A stretch of 42,635 nucleotides of DNA from Candidatus Thiomargarita nelsonii (GCA_000785145.2 JSZA02000047.1:1-42635), one strand, 5' to 3'; positions 26,713 through 35,476 are shown, counted from the stretch's first letter. Made by a program: numbers and translations. The notes: generated by a model from the letters alone, not told the origin.

Positions 26713-26814
26713 ATGAAATTAGAAGATCACATATTTCAATCTGAATCATTTGTTAAGTTGATTGATGAAGGAAAAAATAGGTATCTATCATGTCAAATCA
26801 TCTTAAATCTATAG
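26713..26814 (+). CDS. Possible 33-residue leader ORF overlapping the C5 methyltransferase start
   Basis: ATG at 26713 with AAGGAAAT just upstream encodes MKLEDHIFQSESFVKLIDEG and 13 more residues, ending 22 codons-worth of overlap lower down in a different frame from the methyltransferase that starts at 26790. The ribosome-binding site here is better than the one in front of the methyltransferase. It could provide translational coupling or be a decayed control gene. No family recognised. Confidence 0.3.
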   Translation: MKLEDHIFQSESFVKLIDEGKNRYLSCQIILNL

Positions 26815-27959
26815 AGCTTTTTTCTGGAGCAGGTGGGTTAGCCTTAGGAATGGCTAAAAGCGGGTTTCATCATAAAATGCTCCTTGAATTCAATCGCCAT
26901 GCGGTTGACACCTTGATTAAAAATCATGATGACGGGCAAGCTCAGATTAAAGATTGGAATATTAAGCATGACGACATAAAAAATATTTCGTTTAAAAAAT
27001 ATAAAGGAAAAATTTCTGTAGTCGCAGGAGGCCCACCTTGTCAGCCTTTTTCACTTGGAGGCAAGCATAAAGCTTTCAATGACCGCCGTGACATGTTTCC
27101 CCAAGCAGTACGGGCAGTAAGAGAAGCACGACCAGACTCTTTTATTTTTGAAAATGTAAAAGGATTATTGCGAAAAAACTTTAGCACATACTTTGAATAC
27201 ATAATTCTCCAGCTTACTTATCCAAGCACTACCAAGAGGGAAGATGAAGATTGGGAGAGCCACCTTTCTCGCCTTGCTAGCACAAAGGGTAGAGGGCTAA
27301 AATATAACGTTGTCTTTAGGCTATTAAATGCAGCGGATTACGGAGTGCCACAAAGAAGAGAGCGGGTATTTATAGTTGGTTTTCGCAGTGATCTTGGTGT
27401 TGAATGGAGTTTTCCTAAAGCAACACATTCACAAGATGCACTCTTGTGGGAGCAGTGGGTGACTGGTGAATACTGGAAGCGTCTCAGCGTTTCAAAGTCT
27501 GACCGCCCAACGTCTGCTATAAGTCAATTGGCTTCCAGACTTCAAAATAAGTACGGTCTTTTCCAACCAAAAGAAAAACCTTGGGTGACAGTACGAGAAG
27601 CCATCGGTGATTTACCTTGTCCAAAGAATGCTAATATATTTAATAATCATCAGTTGAAAGAAGGCGCAAAATCCTATCCCGGTCATACAGGTAGCCCAAT
27701 TGATGAGCCATCGAAAACCCTAAAGGCAGGAGATCATGGAGTCCCTGGCGGAGAAAATATGATCCGCTTTAATGATAATTCAGTTAGATATTTTACTGTC
27801 AGAGAAGCTGCAAGAATTCAAACTTTCCCAGATGATTATCATATATCAGGCGCATGGAGTGAGTGCATGAGGCAAATCGGAAATGCAGTTCCTGTTAGGC
27901 TCGCTGAAGTTGTTGCTAAAAGCGTCTATTCAGCAATTGCCGCTAATGTCACCTTCTAA
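26790..27959 (+). CDS. DNA (cytosine-5)-methyltransferase
   Basis: A 389-residue C5 methyltransferase with all main motifs: I FSGAGGLALGMAKSGF, IV GGPPCQPFSLGGKH with the catalytic Cys, VI SFIFENVKGLL, VIII VPQRRERVFIVGF, IX and X RIQTFPDDY and MRQIGNAVPVRLAEVVA. The variable target-recognition region lies between VIII and IX (about 215-310). It flips and methylates cytosine at a sequence that cannot be deduced here. No restriction endonuclease is adjacent; the next ORF is a DUF6714-like protein. It is apparently intact. It begins inside a small upstream ORF and follows an attC-like boundary, so it is likely a cassette gene. Confidence 0.88.
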   Translation: MSNHLKSIELFSGAGGLALGMAKSGFHHKMLLEFNRHAVDTLIKNHDDGQAQIKDWNIKHDDIKNISFKKYKGKISVVAGGPPCQPFSLGGKHKAFNDRRDMFPQAVRAVREARPDSFIFENVKGLLRKNFSTYFEYIILQLTYPSTTKREDEDWESHLSRLASTKGRGLKYNVVFRLLNAADYGVPQRRERVFIVGFRSDLGVEWSFPKATHSQDALLWEQWVTGEYWKRLSVSKSDRPTSAISQLASRLQNKYGLFQPKEKPWVTVREAIGDLPCPKNANIFNNHQLKEGAKSYPGHTGSPIDEPSKTLKAGDHGVPGGENMIRFNDNSVRYFTVREAARIQTFPDDYHISGAWSECMRQIGNAVPVRLAEVVAKSVYSAIAANVTF

Positions 27960-28012
27960 TAAACGAGACAAACCGGTGCCACTGATAAATTAATAAAATA
28001 GTTATATTTTCA

Positions 28013-28507
28013 ATGGACAAAGAAGCTTTAATCAAAATTATAAATAACGCCTTTGATGGTGTTGATGCACCCAAGGAAATTACACTTCATGTCGCAGAAG
28101 CACATGATGATTACGATTATGATAATGATGCAGAACACAGAAAAAAGGATTTTGTTGGTAACTGGCAAGATATTCCTGCGGAGCATCTTAAATCATGTCA
28201 AACGGCTTTGTCTTATGTAGATAAGGTTGGTATGCGCTATTACTTGCCCGCTTACATGATCTGGTATCTACGTCATTTCGGGAACACTGATGAAATAGAA
28301 TTTGATCACCCACTATATTCGCTAGATCACTACCCAAAAAACGAAACTCTATCCAAGTACCATATAGAACGTTTTTCGTTATTTACCCCAGAACAACTAA
28401 GAGCATGTGCATTATTTGTAAAATATTGCTCTGAAGACGAAACAGATTTTACCGATGCATATTTTGCTAAGAAGAAATATGACCGTTATTGGCAATTTTT
28501 TAATTAG
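28013..28507 (+). CDS. DUF6714-like protein of unknown function
   Basis: A 164-residue acidic cytoplasmic protein. The block VGNWQDIPAEHLKSCQTALSY followed by RYYLPAYMIWYLRHF and YSLD resembles DUF6714, small proteins often found beside mobile or defence genes. There are no membrane segments and no catalytic motif. It follows the C5 methyltransferase by 54 bp. An ordinary ATG start with a weak ribosome-binding site is used. Function is unknown; the family assignment is from pattern memory only. Confidence 0.45.
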   Translation: MDKEALIKIINNAFDGVDAPKEITLHVAEAHDDYDYDNDAEHRKKDFVGNWQDIPAEHLKSCQTALSYVDKVGMRYYLPAYMIWYLRHFGNTDEIEFDHPLYSLDHYPKNETLSKYHIERFSLFTPEQLRACALFVKYCSEDETDFTDAYFAKKKYDRYWQFFN

Positions 28508-28609
28508 TTGTACTCATGTCGCTGTATGAAATAAGTCTAAAATTGAGATTATATTTGTATTTAAGTAGTTTTTTGTGTAGTAAAAAAGTTATTTCTACAT
28601 CATGTTTAT

Positions 28610-28824
28610 GGGCACGAAGGCGAAATGGCGAGCCGCCGGTAAAAGTTTGTCTGAAGTCGGTGAAGGGTAAAACCGAGACTGTGCAAGATACTGGTCAAAT
28701 TTGAGGATGCAGATGTTTGCTCTGAGTAAGGGTATATCACTGGCGCGCATTTTAATCCAGTATCGCCTTGGAGTAATGCCCGAGGTAACAGTTATTGCGG
28801 GTTCGAGTCCCGTCGTGCCTACCA
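28610..28824 (+). ncRNA. tRNA-mimicking RNA, candidate bacterial Y RNA (YrlA-like)
   Basis: GGGCACG (28610-28616) pairs with CGTGCCT (28814-28820) as a 7-bp acceptor stem followed by A and CCA. After AA comes a D-arm, GGCG-AAATGGCGAGC-CGCC, with the GG of a D-loop. At the 3' side a T-arm GCGGG-TTCGAGT-CCCGT is complete. The anticodon arm is replaced by about 160 nt containing further hairpins (GTCT..CGGT/ACCG..AGAC; ACTGG/CCAGT; CTTGG/CCGAG). This architecture is that described for YrlA-type Y RNAs, which fold as tRNA mimics and bind the Ro-like protein Rsr. A tRNA with an intron is the alternative, but no anticodon stem is evident. A T-rich run follows. No rsr gene is in the window. Confidence 0.55.
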
Positions 28825-28908
28825 ATTATGTTGTTTTTTTTGTGAAAACCTAACAAAAGCATCAAGCTCCGAGCCAAAAATTTCACGTTTTTTGCTATCG
28901 TTATCTGT

Positions 28909-28995
28909 AATCTGGAGTGATCTCTAATGAAAGCTATTGAGCTTTTTGCAGGAATAGGCGGTTTTCGCATTGCATCTGATGAATTAAATATATGA
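28909..28995 (+). pseudogene. Duplicated 5' end of the second C5 methyltransferase
   Basis: 84 bp (28909-28992) match 35686-35769 with two differences and include the upstream region and first 22 codons (MKAIELFAGIGGFRIASDEL, then NI). The frame then stops at TGA, which overlaps the endonuclease start as ATGA. It gives a 22-residue peptide that could couple translation into the endonuclease. It must be a rearrangement relic of motif I of a methyltransferase. An attC-like CCTAACAAAAGC lies just upstream at 28850. Confidence 0.75.
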
Positions 28996-29777
28996 AAGTA
29001 GAAAGGCTCAAAAAAGCCGAATTAGATGACTATTGCAAAATTTTGGGCATTGAAACCAAAGGGAAAAACAAAACTGACTTAATTGCTGATGTGTACAACC
29101 ATCACAGAGCAGAAATTGATAAGGCAATAAAATCTGGAAATTGCCTAGATTTATTGAAGTTAAAAATTAGCAATTTAGCAGATGAGTATGCTAATAATCT
29201 ACGAGAAAAGATTGATACTCGTCGAGAAGAAATGAAAGCTGATAATAATTCTCATTACTTGATCTACAGAGTATTAGGAATTTCAAATAATGAAGGCTCA
29301 CTAATTGATGAATACCAAAATACTGGACGTTTTTTGTACAAATATGCTGGCTCTTTCCTTGAAGAAGCTGCCTCCCTTTGTCTATTCTTTGCTAATAGCA
29401 AGGGAGGTAAAACTACGGTAGAAAACACAGAGGGAAAAAAACCAAAAACATTTGAAATTTATTTTCTGAACGGCAATGATGCTGTGGAGCTAAAATGGCG
29501 AGATGCCACTACTGACGGAGATCATATTATAAAAGAGCATACGCGAGTTAAAGTAATTAAGGGGCATGGCTATAAGCCAATTCGTGTGATGTTTTATTAC
29601 CCACAAAGAGAGCAAGCTATAAAAATTCAAGAAATCCTGAAAACTATATATAGTGGTGTTGATGGTGAATATTACGCTGGTGATGAGGCTTGGAACTACC
29701 TTACAAAAATAAGTGGTTATGACTTGAAGTTAATCCTAACAGAAATTGCTGAAAGAAGAGACAATGAAAACAATTAA
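28992..29777 (+). CDS. ApaLI-like type II restriction endonuclease
   Basis: A 261-residue protein. The N-terminal 35 residues (ERLKKAELDDYCKILGIETKGKNKTDLI) form a SAP/Rho-N-like DNA-binding helix pair. The C-terminal part carries DAVELKWRDATTDGDHIIKE, then GYKPIRVMFYYPQREQAIKIQE, matching ApaLI-family endonucleases. E-x-K in VELKW is the probable PD-(D/E)XK catalytic half. ApaLI itself cuts GTGCAC; specificity here is not proven. The start overlaps a 22-codon relic of a C5 methyltransferase (ATGA), and the 3' end overlaps the next methyltransferase by 14 nt, so the genes form one unit. Given that the adjacent amino-methyltransferase is broken, protection must come from another methyltransferase, perhaps the C5 enzyme at 35704. 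Confidence 0.68.
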   Translation: MKVERLKKAELDDYCKILGIETKGKNKTDLIADVYNHHRAEIDKAIKSGNCLDLLKLKISNLADEYANNLREKIDTRREEMKADNNSHYLIYRVLGISNNEGSLIDEYQNTGRFLYKYAGSFLEEAASLCLFFANSKGGKTTVENTEGKKPKTFEIYFLNGNDAVELKWRDATTDGDHIIKEHTRVKVIKGHGYKPIRVMFYYPQREQAIKIQEILKTIYSGVDGEYYAGDEAWNYLTKISGYDLKLILTEIAERRDNENN

Positions 29778-30879
29778 CAGCATTCTTAAAGGTGACTGCC
29801 TAGAGCAAATGAGTTTAATTGAAAAAGAGACAATTGACCTCATTTATCTTGATCCACCATTTTTCACAGAAAAAAAGCACGTCTTGAAAAATAGAGAACA
29901 AGAATTTAGCTTTGATGATATTTGGGGTAGTGATACGGGATATGCGGAGTTTCTAAAAGAACGAATATTATTGATGTACGGTATTCTAAAGGAAACTGGC
30001 TCTATATTTGTTCACTGCGATAAAAGTGGAGAACACATTATTCGAGCTATATTAGATCAGGTATTTGGTGCAAATAACTTTCAATCAGAAATAATTTGGA
30101 CTTATAAAAGGTGGACTAACTCAAAAAAAGGATTGTTATCAACCCACCAAAACATTTATTTTTTTTCAAAAACTAAAAATTTCAAGTTTATTCCAATTTA
30201 TACCTCTTACTCAGAAACAACAAATATTGACCAAATATTACAGCGTAGAACAAGGGACGAGCATAATAAGTCAGTATATGAACTTGATGATAAGGGTGAT
30301 TTTAAACACGGAGATAAAAAAAAGGTGTACCTTTGAGTGATGTTGTGCGACTCGTTTGGCCTAATTCCCTAGGGAAAACAAAGCCTTAATGTAAAATTTC
30401 TTATATGGTGTGAATGGATTCGCCTAGCTAGGCAGCAGCTAGAAAGCAGAGGCCGGTGGTAGTATCGCCAGTGCAAGGGCTCAAAGCCTCAAAAGGGCAA
30501 GCGTTATGGATATGGATATATTTTTAAGGTCGGTAATCAAAGACTCTTTGGGGTCAAATGGTTATTAGGTATGTAGGTTGGACTTTGCCTATATGCGTTG
30601 CCCGATACACATCCGATTAATGAATATAACCTAAGTCCACAGGTAAACATATAAGAGAAACGAGTAAAAACGATGTACATGTCACTTGCAGGAGTGCAAG
30701 AGGAGTGTGCAAACACTTAGCGACGGCATCGGGTAGGATAGAGTGGGAAGCCAAAGCCAGTAGAAACCGTCAAAGGGGGATACTGGATATGCTGATTCAC
30801 TCTCGGAATAATTGTGTTATAAATTCAATTGAACAAATGCTGGGCAACCAGCTAGTAACAGATAAGGTTAACTTAAATT

Positions 30880-33147
30880 ATGGATATACTTTGGCAATAC
30901 CCGAACCCTGAGTGGGTTCCCGTATCTCATTGCGACAAACCGAGATACGAAAGTATCGAATCGGTCATGTCAAGATGGGATTGGGACAAACTCTGCTTTC
31001 ATCTGGGGCAAAGTGCGTCAACTTGTGTTCAATTTGCAAAAGAGAATCTATAAAGCTACGAAATCAGGTCGGTACAAAAAGGCAAAAAGCTTAATGTACC
31101 TATTGCAAAACTCGTATTATGCAACGCTATTAGCAGTGCGAACCGTCACAACGGAGAATAAAGGAAAACGCACCGCCGGAGTAGATAGAGTTAAAGTCAA
31201 TACGCCTAGACAGAAAATGGCTTTAGTTAAAGATATGTTAGATACAATCCAACGTGGTTGGGACAAATATAGACCAATGCCGGCTAAGAGGATATACATC
31301 CCGAAAGCAAATGGGAAACTTAGACCTTTAGGCATACCCACCATTAAGGATAGGGCAATGCAGGCAGTCACTAAAATTGCACTTGAACCGTTTTATGAGG
31401 CGAAGTTTGAATCATGTTCCTACGGGTTTAGACCAGCTATGGGGTGCCACGATGCAATTAATAAAATTGCGGGGGCATTACTTCATAAACAGAAATGGGT
31501 TCTTGATGCGGATATTAAGGGCTGTTTTGATAACATTGACCACAAATTTCTAGCATCGCAAATTGATGCAGAGGCAAAAGTTTTCGCGCGCGAAAACTTT
31601 TGCCTCTGCAACACTGGAGACCAATAGTTAAAAGATGGCTAAAGGCTGGTTATATGGAGAAATCCGACTATAATCAGACTGATATGGGAACACCGCAAGG
31701 GGGAACTATATCTCCATTATTAGCCAATATAGCCCTTGACCAAATGGAGACTGACCTAATTGAACACTTGCGTGGAATAAAAGGTTGGAAAAGTAAAATC
31801 GGTTCAACAACCGTTAGCATAAGAACCAAAGTCAAAAAAGCTAAGAAATCCCAAAAGGAGATAAAGAAAGCTCAAACTGAGCTAAAGAAATCTCAAAAGG
31901 AGTCGAAAGGGACTCAAGAGGGGATAGAAAAGTCTTACAAGGTCAGAAATAAGCTAAAAATCGACCTAGTTAGGTACGCTGATGACTTTGTAGTACTCCA
32001 TGAGGACAAAGAGGTTATTGAGGAATCCAAGAGTTTTATTGGCAACTGGCTTGAAGTGAGAGGTTTAACTCTATCTGAAGAAAAAACCAAAATTGTTCAC
32101 TCGACTGAAGGCTTTGATTTTCTAGGGCATCACATCCGGCATTATGAAAATCGGGTCAAGGGCACCTACAAGTTAAAGTTATTAAATGGTACTCCCACTG
32201 AACAACGAAGGGCTAAGGCAACGCATGTACTACGAGTCGAACCAACTAAAGATAAGATAAAAGGTCACTACCGAGAAATAAGTGATACTATCTGGAAATT
32301 AAAGACAGCAACTCCCGTGCAGTTAATTGCAACACTCCAACCCAAAATATCGGGATGGGCTAACTACTATAAAGCAGTGCATTCGAGTGAGGCATTCGGC
32401 AAACTTGATACGTTCCTCTGGCGTAGGTTATACCAATGGGCTTGTCGCAGACACCCAAACAAGGGTAAACGCTGGGTAGCGGATAAATATTTTGGTACTG
32501 TAAATGGTAGAAAGTGGACTTTTGCCCAAATAGTGGGTAAAGGTAAAGACAGAAAAATCGTCAAATATATTAAGGGATATTCCAAGCACAAAGAAAGAAC
32601 GGGGAGTTATGCTAGGGTTGGTTACGATAGGTCATATTATGATGGTGATACTGCCTACTGGGCGGAACGGCTTTCCAAAGGCTATGGCAACATCACACCG
32701 TCTAAAGCAAAAATGCTAAAGAGACAAGATGGGATTTGTCCGGTATGCAAGTGTAGGTTTACAAACACAGATTTACCAGAAGCACATCATATTCACCCAA
32801 GACATTTAGGAGGTGAGGATAAATACACGAACTTAGTGCTGGTTCATCTACATTGCCACGACAAAATCCATCGGGAGAACCCGGGTATCAGAGGGATAAA
32901 GATTGACCAAATCAGCCCAGAATTGCAAGGGTATTTGGACAATGGTATGGCACCCGCTTATCAGGGGAAAAACATAAAAATGCCTACAAGTACCAATACG
33001 GTGCTTAGTCTCGGAGGGGGTGCAGGAAAAATAATAACAACTGCATCAGGCATTAAACCACCTACTGATACCTCTACTGTACTTAGAACCGGAAAAGGGG
33101 CAGGAATAATAACACCTGCATCGGATGATGACAAAGGGTCAATTTGA
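30880..33147 (+). pseudogene. ltrA: Intron-encoded reverse transcriptase/maturase with two frame-breaking insertions
   Basis: The protein starts MDILWQYPNPEWVPVSHCDK, typical of intron-encoded proteins of the cyanobacterial type. It contains the RT blocks VLDADIKGCFDNIDH, GTPQGGTISPLLANIAL and VRYADDFVV, a maturase (X) region, and a C-terminal HNH (CPVCKCRFTNTDLPEAHHIH..., then VLVHLHCHDKIH). A 22-bp insertion at 30991-31012 and a 44-bp perfect palindrome at 31567-31610 break the frame. Removing both restores WDKVRQLVFNLQKRI and ASQIEHWRPIVKRWLKAGY. A low-complexity KK/KSQKE segment (about 31820-31930) sits between the RT blocks. As it stands the enzyme is inactive, so intron mobility would need help in trans, for example from intron 3. 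Confidence 0.78.
31567..31610. repeat. Perfect 44-bp palindrome inside the intron 1 RT gene
   Basis: Left arm TGCAGAGGCAAAAGTTTTCG plus CG, right arm its exact complement, with no loop. It lies exactly where the two RT frames meet. Deleting it leaves ATT-GAA-CAC-TGG in frame. Confidence 0.9.
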
Positions 33148-33989
33148 AGTCATTTAAGTAGCTAGGCGATTTACTATAAAGTTCTTGGAGTAAATCGACT
33201 CGGGGGGAAACTCCCACAATTAAAGAGAGAAGTTATTGATAGATATTCTACTTAGCATTAGATTATGCTAAACCGAGGAGCCGGATGAGTTCGAGAGTCT
33301 CAAGTCCGGTTTTGAAGACTGGCTTTGTGGGGTGCATTCCAAACTCTTGCCTACATGGGAGATAAGGGTCGTGACCTGCATCGCCAAGTTTAACTGGGAA
33401 ATACCTTATTTAAACCCAAAAGCAAAAGAGCGAGTAGGATACCCGACACAAAAACCCTTATTACTTTTAGAGCGAATTATTGAACTGACAACTGAAAAAG
33501 GTGATGTCATTTTAGATCCTTTCTGTGGAAGTGGCACTACTTGTGTTGCTGCAAAGTTACTTGAGCGTGAGTGAATAGATAAATCATCCGAAGCGGTTGA
33601 ACTTTCGCTAAATCGGTTAGATAACCCAGTTAAAACCAGTTCAAACCTTTTGAAAAATGGAAGAGAATCCTATATTAACGCTGACAAAGACGCTTTAGCT
33701 CTGTTGAAAGGTATTAATTTTAACCCTGTTCAAAGAAATAAGGGTATTGATGCAATCTTGGTTGAGACTTATGAAAATAGCCCTGTATTAGTTCGTGTTC
33801 AGAAAGAAAACGAAACGATAGCAGAGGCTGCTGCATATTTAATGAAAGCCAAGAAGACAAAAAAATCAAAAAAAGTTATTCTCATCCAAACTAATGAAAT
33901 TGGGTTATTTGATGAAGATATTAGCTATGATGGGATGGTAATACTTCAAGCGCCATCACTTCAAATAGCAAAATGCTTAAACAAAAAAG

Positions 33990-34290
33990 AGCTAACAAAG
34001 CCATCAACTCGGACAGCTAAAAGCGGCGCGGCTACACACCGGCTGAGTTGAGCTGTACGAAAACTTTGTGCCATCGTGTTGCGTAGTTTCGCTCTCACAG
34101 CCCGATAACCAATCGTTCGAGCTTACGAGTCAATGCCATCGCCGTTAAGGGCAACCACTAGGGTGTTGCCCCTACGTGATATGCCATTTTTGTAGGGGCA
34201 ATCCTTTATGGTTGCCCTTTTAATGGCATTGAGCTTACGAGTCCGTTATCAGGCACTTTCGCATCTCAACTCAGCCGTTAGCTCTAATAG
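33990..34290 (+). other. Long attC-like cassette boundary (with MITE inside)
   Basis: The left end GAGCTAACAAAGCC and right end CAGCCGTTAGCTC are exact inverted cores. Inside is a CTCGGACAGCTAAAAGCGGC block and the shared family sequence (GGCTGAGTTGAGC, TGTGCCATCGTG, CACAGCCCGATAACC, GTCCGTTATCAGGC). The methyltransferase C-terminus (STRTAKSGAATHRLS) is translated from this site. The MITE at 34131-34231 interrupts it. Confidence 0.55.
34131..34231. mobile_element. MITE, CAATGCC family, 101 bp, with 11-bp target duplication
   Basis: Ends CAATGCCAT and ATGGCATTG are flanked by AGCTTACGAGT on each side (34120-34130 and 34232-34242). The interior is a GGGCAACC palindrome, unlike the other two copies. 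Confidence 0.8.
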
Positions 34291-34413
34291 CAACCCAAAC
34301 CAGTATGCAATAAATAACATATTGATTTATATCATGTTATTATAATTTCTTAACAGTAATACATAATGTTTTAGTACAATACGGGCATACATTTAACCGA
34401 GTGGGAATAACTG

Positions 34414-35472
34414 ATGGCAATCTATGCAATTTGGAATAATAAAGGTGGGGTGGGCAAGAGCTATCTAACATTTCAATTGGCTTCTGAATATGCGCGTCAA
34501 AACAGAGACAAACGGGTTTTAGTCATTGATATGTGCCCCCAAGCCAATTCTTCGTCTATGTTGCTAGGAGGAATGGTAGATGGAGAAGAGAGGTTAACTG
34601 AAATTCATTCTTCTCAAGCTCGAAAAACGATCTCGGGTTACATAGAAGATAGAATTCGTAGCCCTTATATGTCTCCAAATTCAGGGGCAGGCTATATTAC
34701 GCAAGTATCTACACATAACAATAGAATTCCATCAAATCTATTTCTAGTCGTTGGAGACGATCAATTAGAAATCCAAGCATCAAGAGTCACAAGTGCAACT
34801 TTTCCAGGCCCACAAGATGCATGGCGTATTGTTCACATTTGGATTCGTGATTTAATTGCTGATATTCAGGCATCATGGAATGATGAGGATTGTTGTGTAT
34901 TTATTGATTGTAATCCTAGTTTTTCCATCTATACCGAGTTGGCTTTAACGGCCGCAGAGAGACTGTTGATTCCTTTTTCAGCTGATGGTTCTTCAAAAAG
35001 AGCAGTAAAGGCTGTGCTTTCTTTAGTATATGGCGTAAGAAGGTATCAAGGATACCCTCAATCAGACTTCTTCCTAGAGACAACGCGGTATCGCATGGCA
35101 TTGCCAGATATTTATATGTATATAGGTAACCGCTTAACTCAAATGAACAGTTCATCAGCTTCCGCTTTTAAAACGGTGGATAACGAAATCGGAGATGAAA
35201 TATGGGGGGTATGGCAATCATCCCCACAAACTTTCTGTATTCATCCAAATGGATCTCCTACACCCAGTTCTCGTAGAGCCTTTAAGACCATGTTTCAGTA
35301 CGAAGTTAACGACGCAAACACGGCATCGATTGTTTCGGGTGCGCTTGGTATACCAATCGCTTCTCTTACTGCGGGTAAAAAGAATCTGGCAGGAAAAATT
35401 ATAACAGTTAATCAATCACAACTCGACAAGCAAGTACCGAATATTACTCAGCTTGTACAAAATCTAGAATAG
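34414..35472 (+). CDS. ParA/MinD-like ATPase (orphan)
   Basis: A 352-residue P-loop ATPase. The deviant Walker A is WNNKGGVGKSYLTFQLA (about 6-22, with the signature Lys of KGGVGKS), followed by VLVIDMCPQANSSSMLL (Walker A'), then the Walker B-like CVFIDCNPSFSIYTELAL. The remainder includes LLIPFSADGSSKRAVK. ParA proteins partition plasmids or position complexes. Here no parB or parS is adjacent, and the gene lies between two attC-like sites, so a stand-alone role, possibly in defence or cassette-borne partition, is more likely. Length is greater than typical ParA because of a C-terminal extension. GTGGG precedes the ATG weakly. Confidence 0.7.
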   Translation: MAIYAIWNNKGGVGKSYLTFQLASEYARQNRDKRVLVIDMCPQANSSSMLLGGMVDGEERLTEIHSSQARKTISGYIEDRIRSPYMSPNSGAGYITQVSTHNNRIPSNLFLVVGDDQLEIQASRVTSATFPGPQDAWRIVHIWIRDLIADIQASWNDEDCCVFIDCNPSFSIYTELALTAAERLLIPFSADGSSKRAVKAVLSLVYGVRRYQGYPQSDFFLETTRYRMALPDIYMYIGNRLTQMNSSSASAFKTVDNEIGDEIWGVWQSSPQTFCIHPNGSPTPSSRRAFKTMFQYEVNDANTASIVSGALGIPIASLTAGKKNLAGKIITVNQSQLDKQVPNITQLVQNLE

Positions 35473-35476
35473 GTAA

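Larger units (their letters stand above)
30345..33394 (+). mobile_element. Group II intron 1 (chloroplast-like type, with reverse transcriptase)
   Basis: The 5' end is GTGCGACTCG. A structured domain I of about 530 bp precedes the reverse transcriptase. Domain V is GAGCCGGATGAGTTCGAGAG followed by TCTCAAGTCCGGTT (33278-33311, with the catalytic AGC). Domain VI pairs ACTGGC with GCC-A-AGT and has a bulged A about 8 nt before the 3' end AAC. Splicing joins exon codons precisely. A CCTTTGA exon stretch at 30330-30336 could pair with TCAAAGG at 30770-30776 as IBS2/EBS2; no equally good IBS1 partner was found. The 5' part is homologous to intron 3 at 41901. Confidence 0.78.
29764..34051 (+). pseudogene. 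Beta-class DNA amino-methyltransferase (N4/N6) split by a group II intron
   Basis: Exon 1 (29764-30344) holds the catalytic DLIYLDPPFF (motif IV) and later KGVPLSDV. Exon 2 (33395-34051) continues [20 protein letters not shown] and the SAM-binding motif [15 protein letters not shown]. The order DPPF before FxGxG is the beta class. Splicing at 30344/33395 gives SDV-WEIP in frame. Two lesions remain. An A8 run at 30316-30323 must be A9 to read KKKGVPLSDV instead of a stop. A TGA at 33572 replaces the conserved Trp of LLxRxWIGID. The C-terminal part (to 34051) adds a Lys-rich domain and ends inside an attC-like site. As read, the gene is inactive, unless slippage and readthrough rescue it. Confidence 0.72.

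Noticed and set aside
28638..28796. Group I intron in a tRNA gene
   Set aside because: Only a weak resemblance to core elements in the wrong order, and no anticodon arm flanks it; the Y RNA interpretation fits better.
28516..28825. Small ORFs on both strands around the tRNA-like RNA
   Set aside because: They read through the RNA's acceptor and T-arm sequences, a familiar source of spurious ORFs.
30705..31094. Two small plus-strand ORFs before the intron 1 reverse transcriptase
   Set aside because: They lie in structured domain I RNA, homologous to the non-coding 5' part of intron 3, and resemble no protein.
33353..33394. Intron 1 ending earlier, at CTAC (33351-33354)
   Set aside because: The extra 40-odd bases would then be exon, adding an in-frame TAA. 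Ending at 33394 joins DV to WEIP exactly and gives a domain VI with a bulged A.
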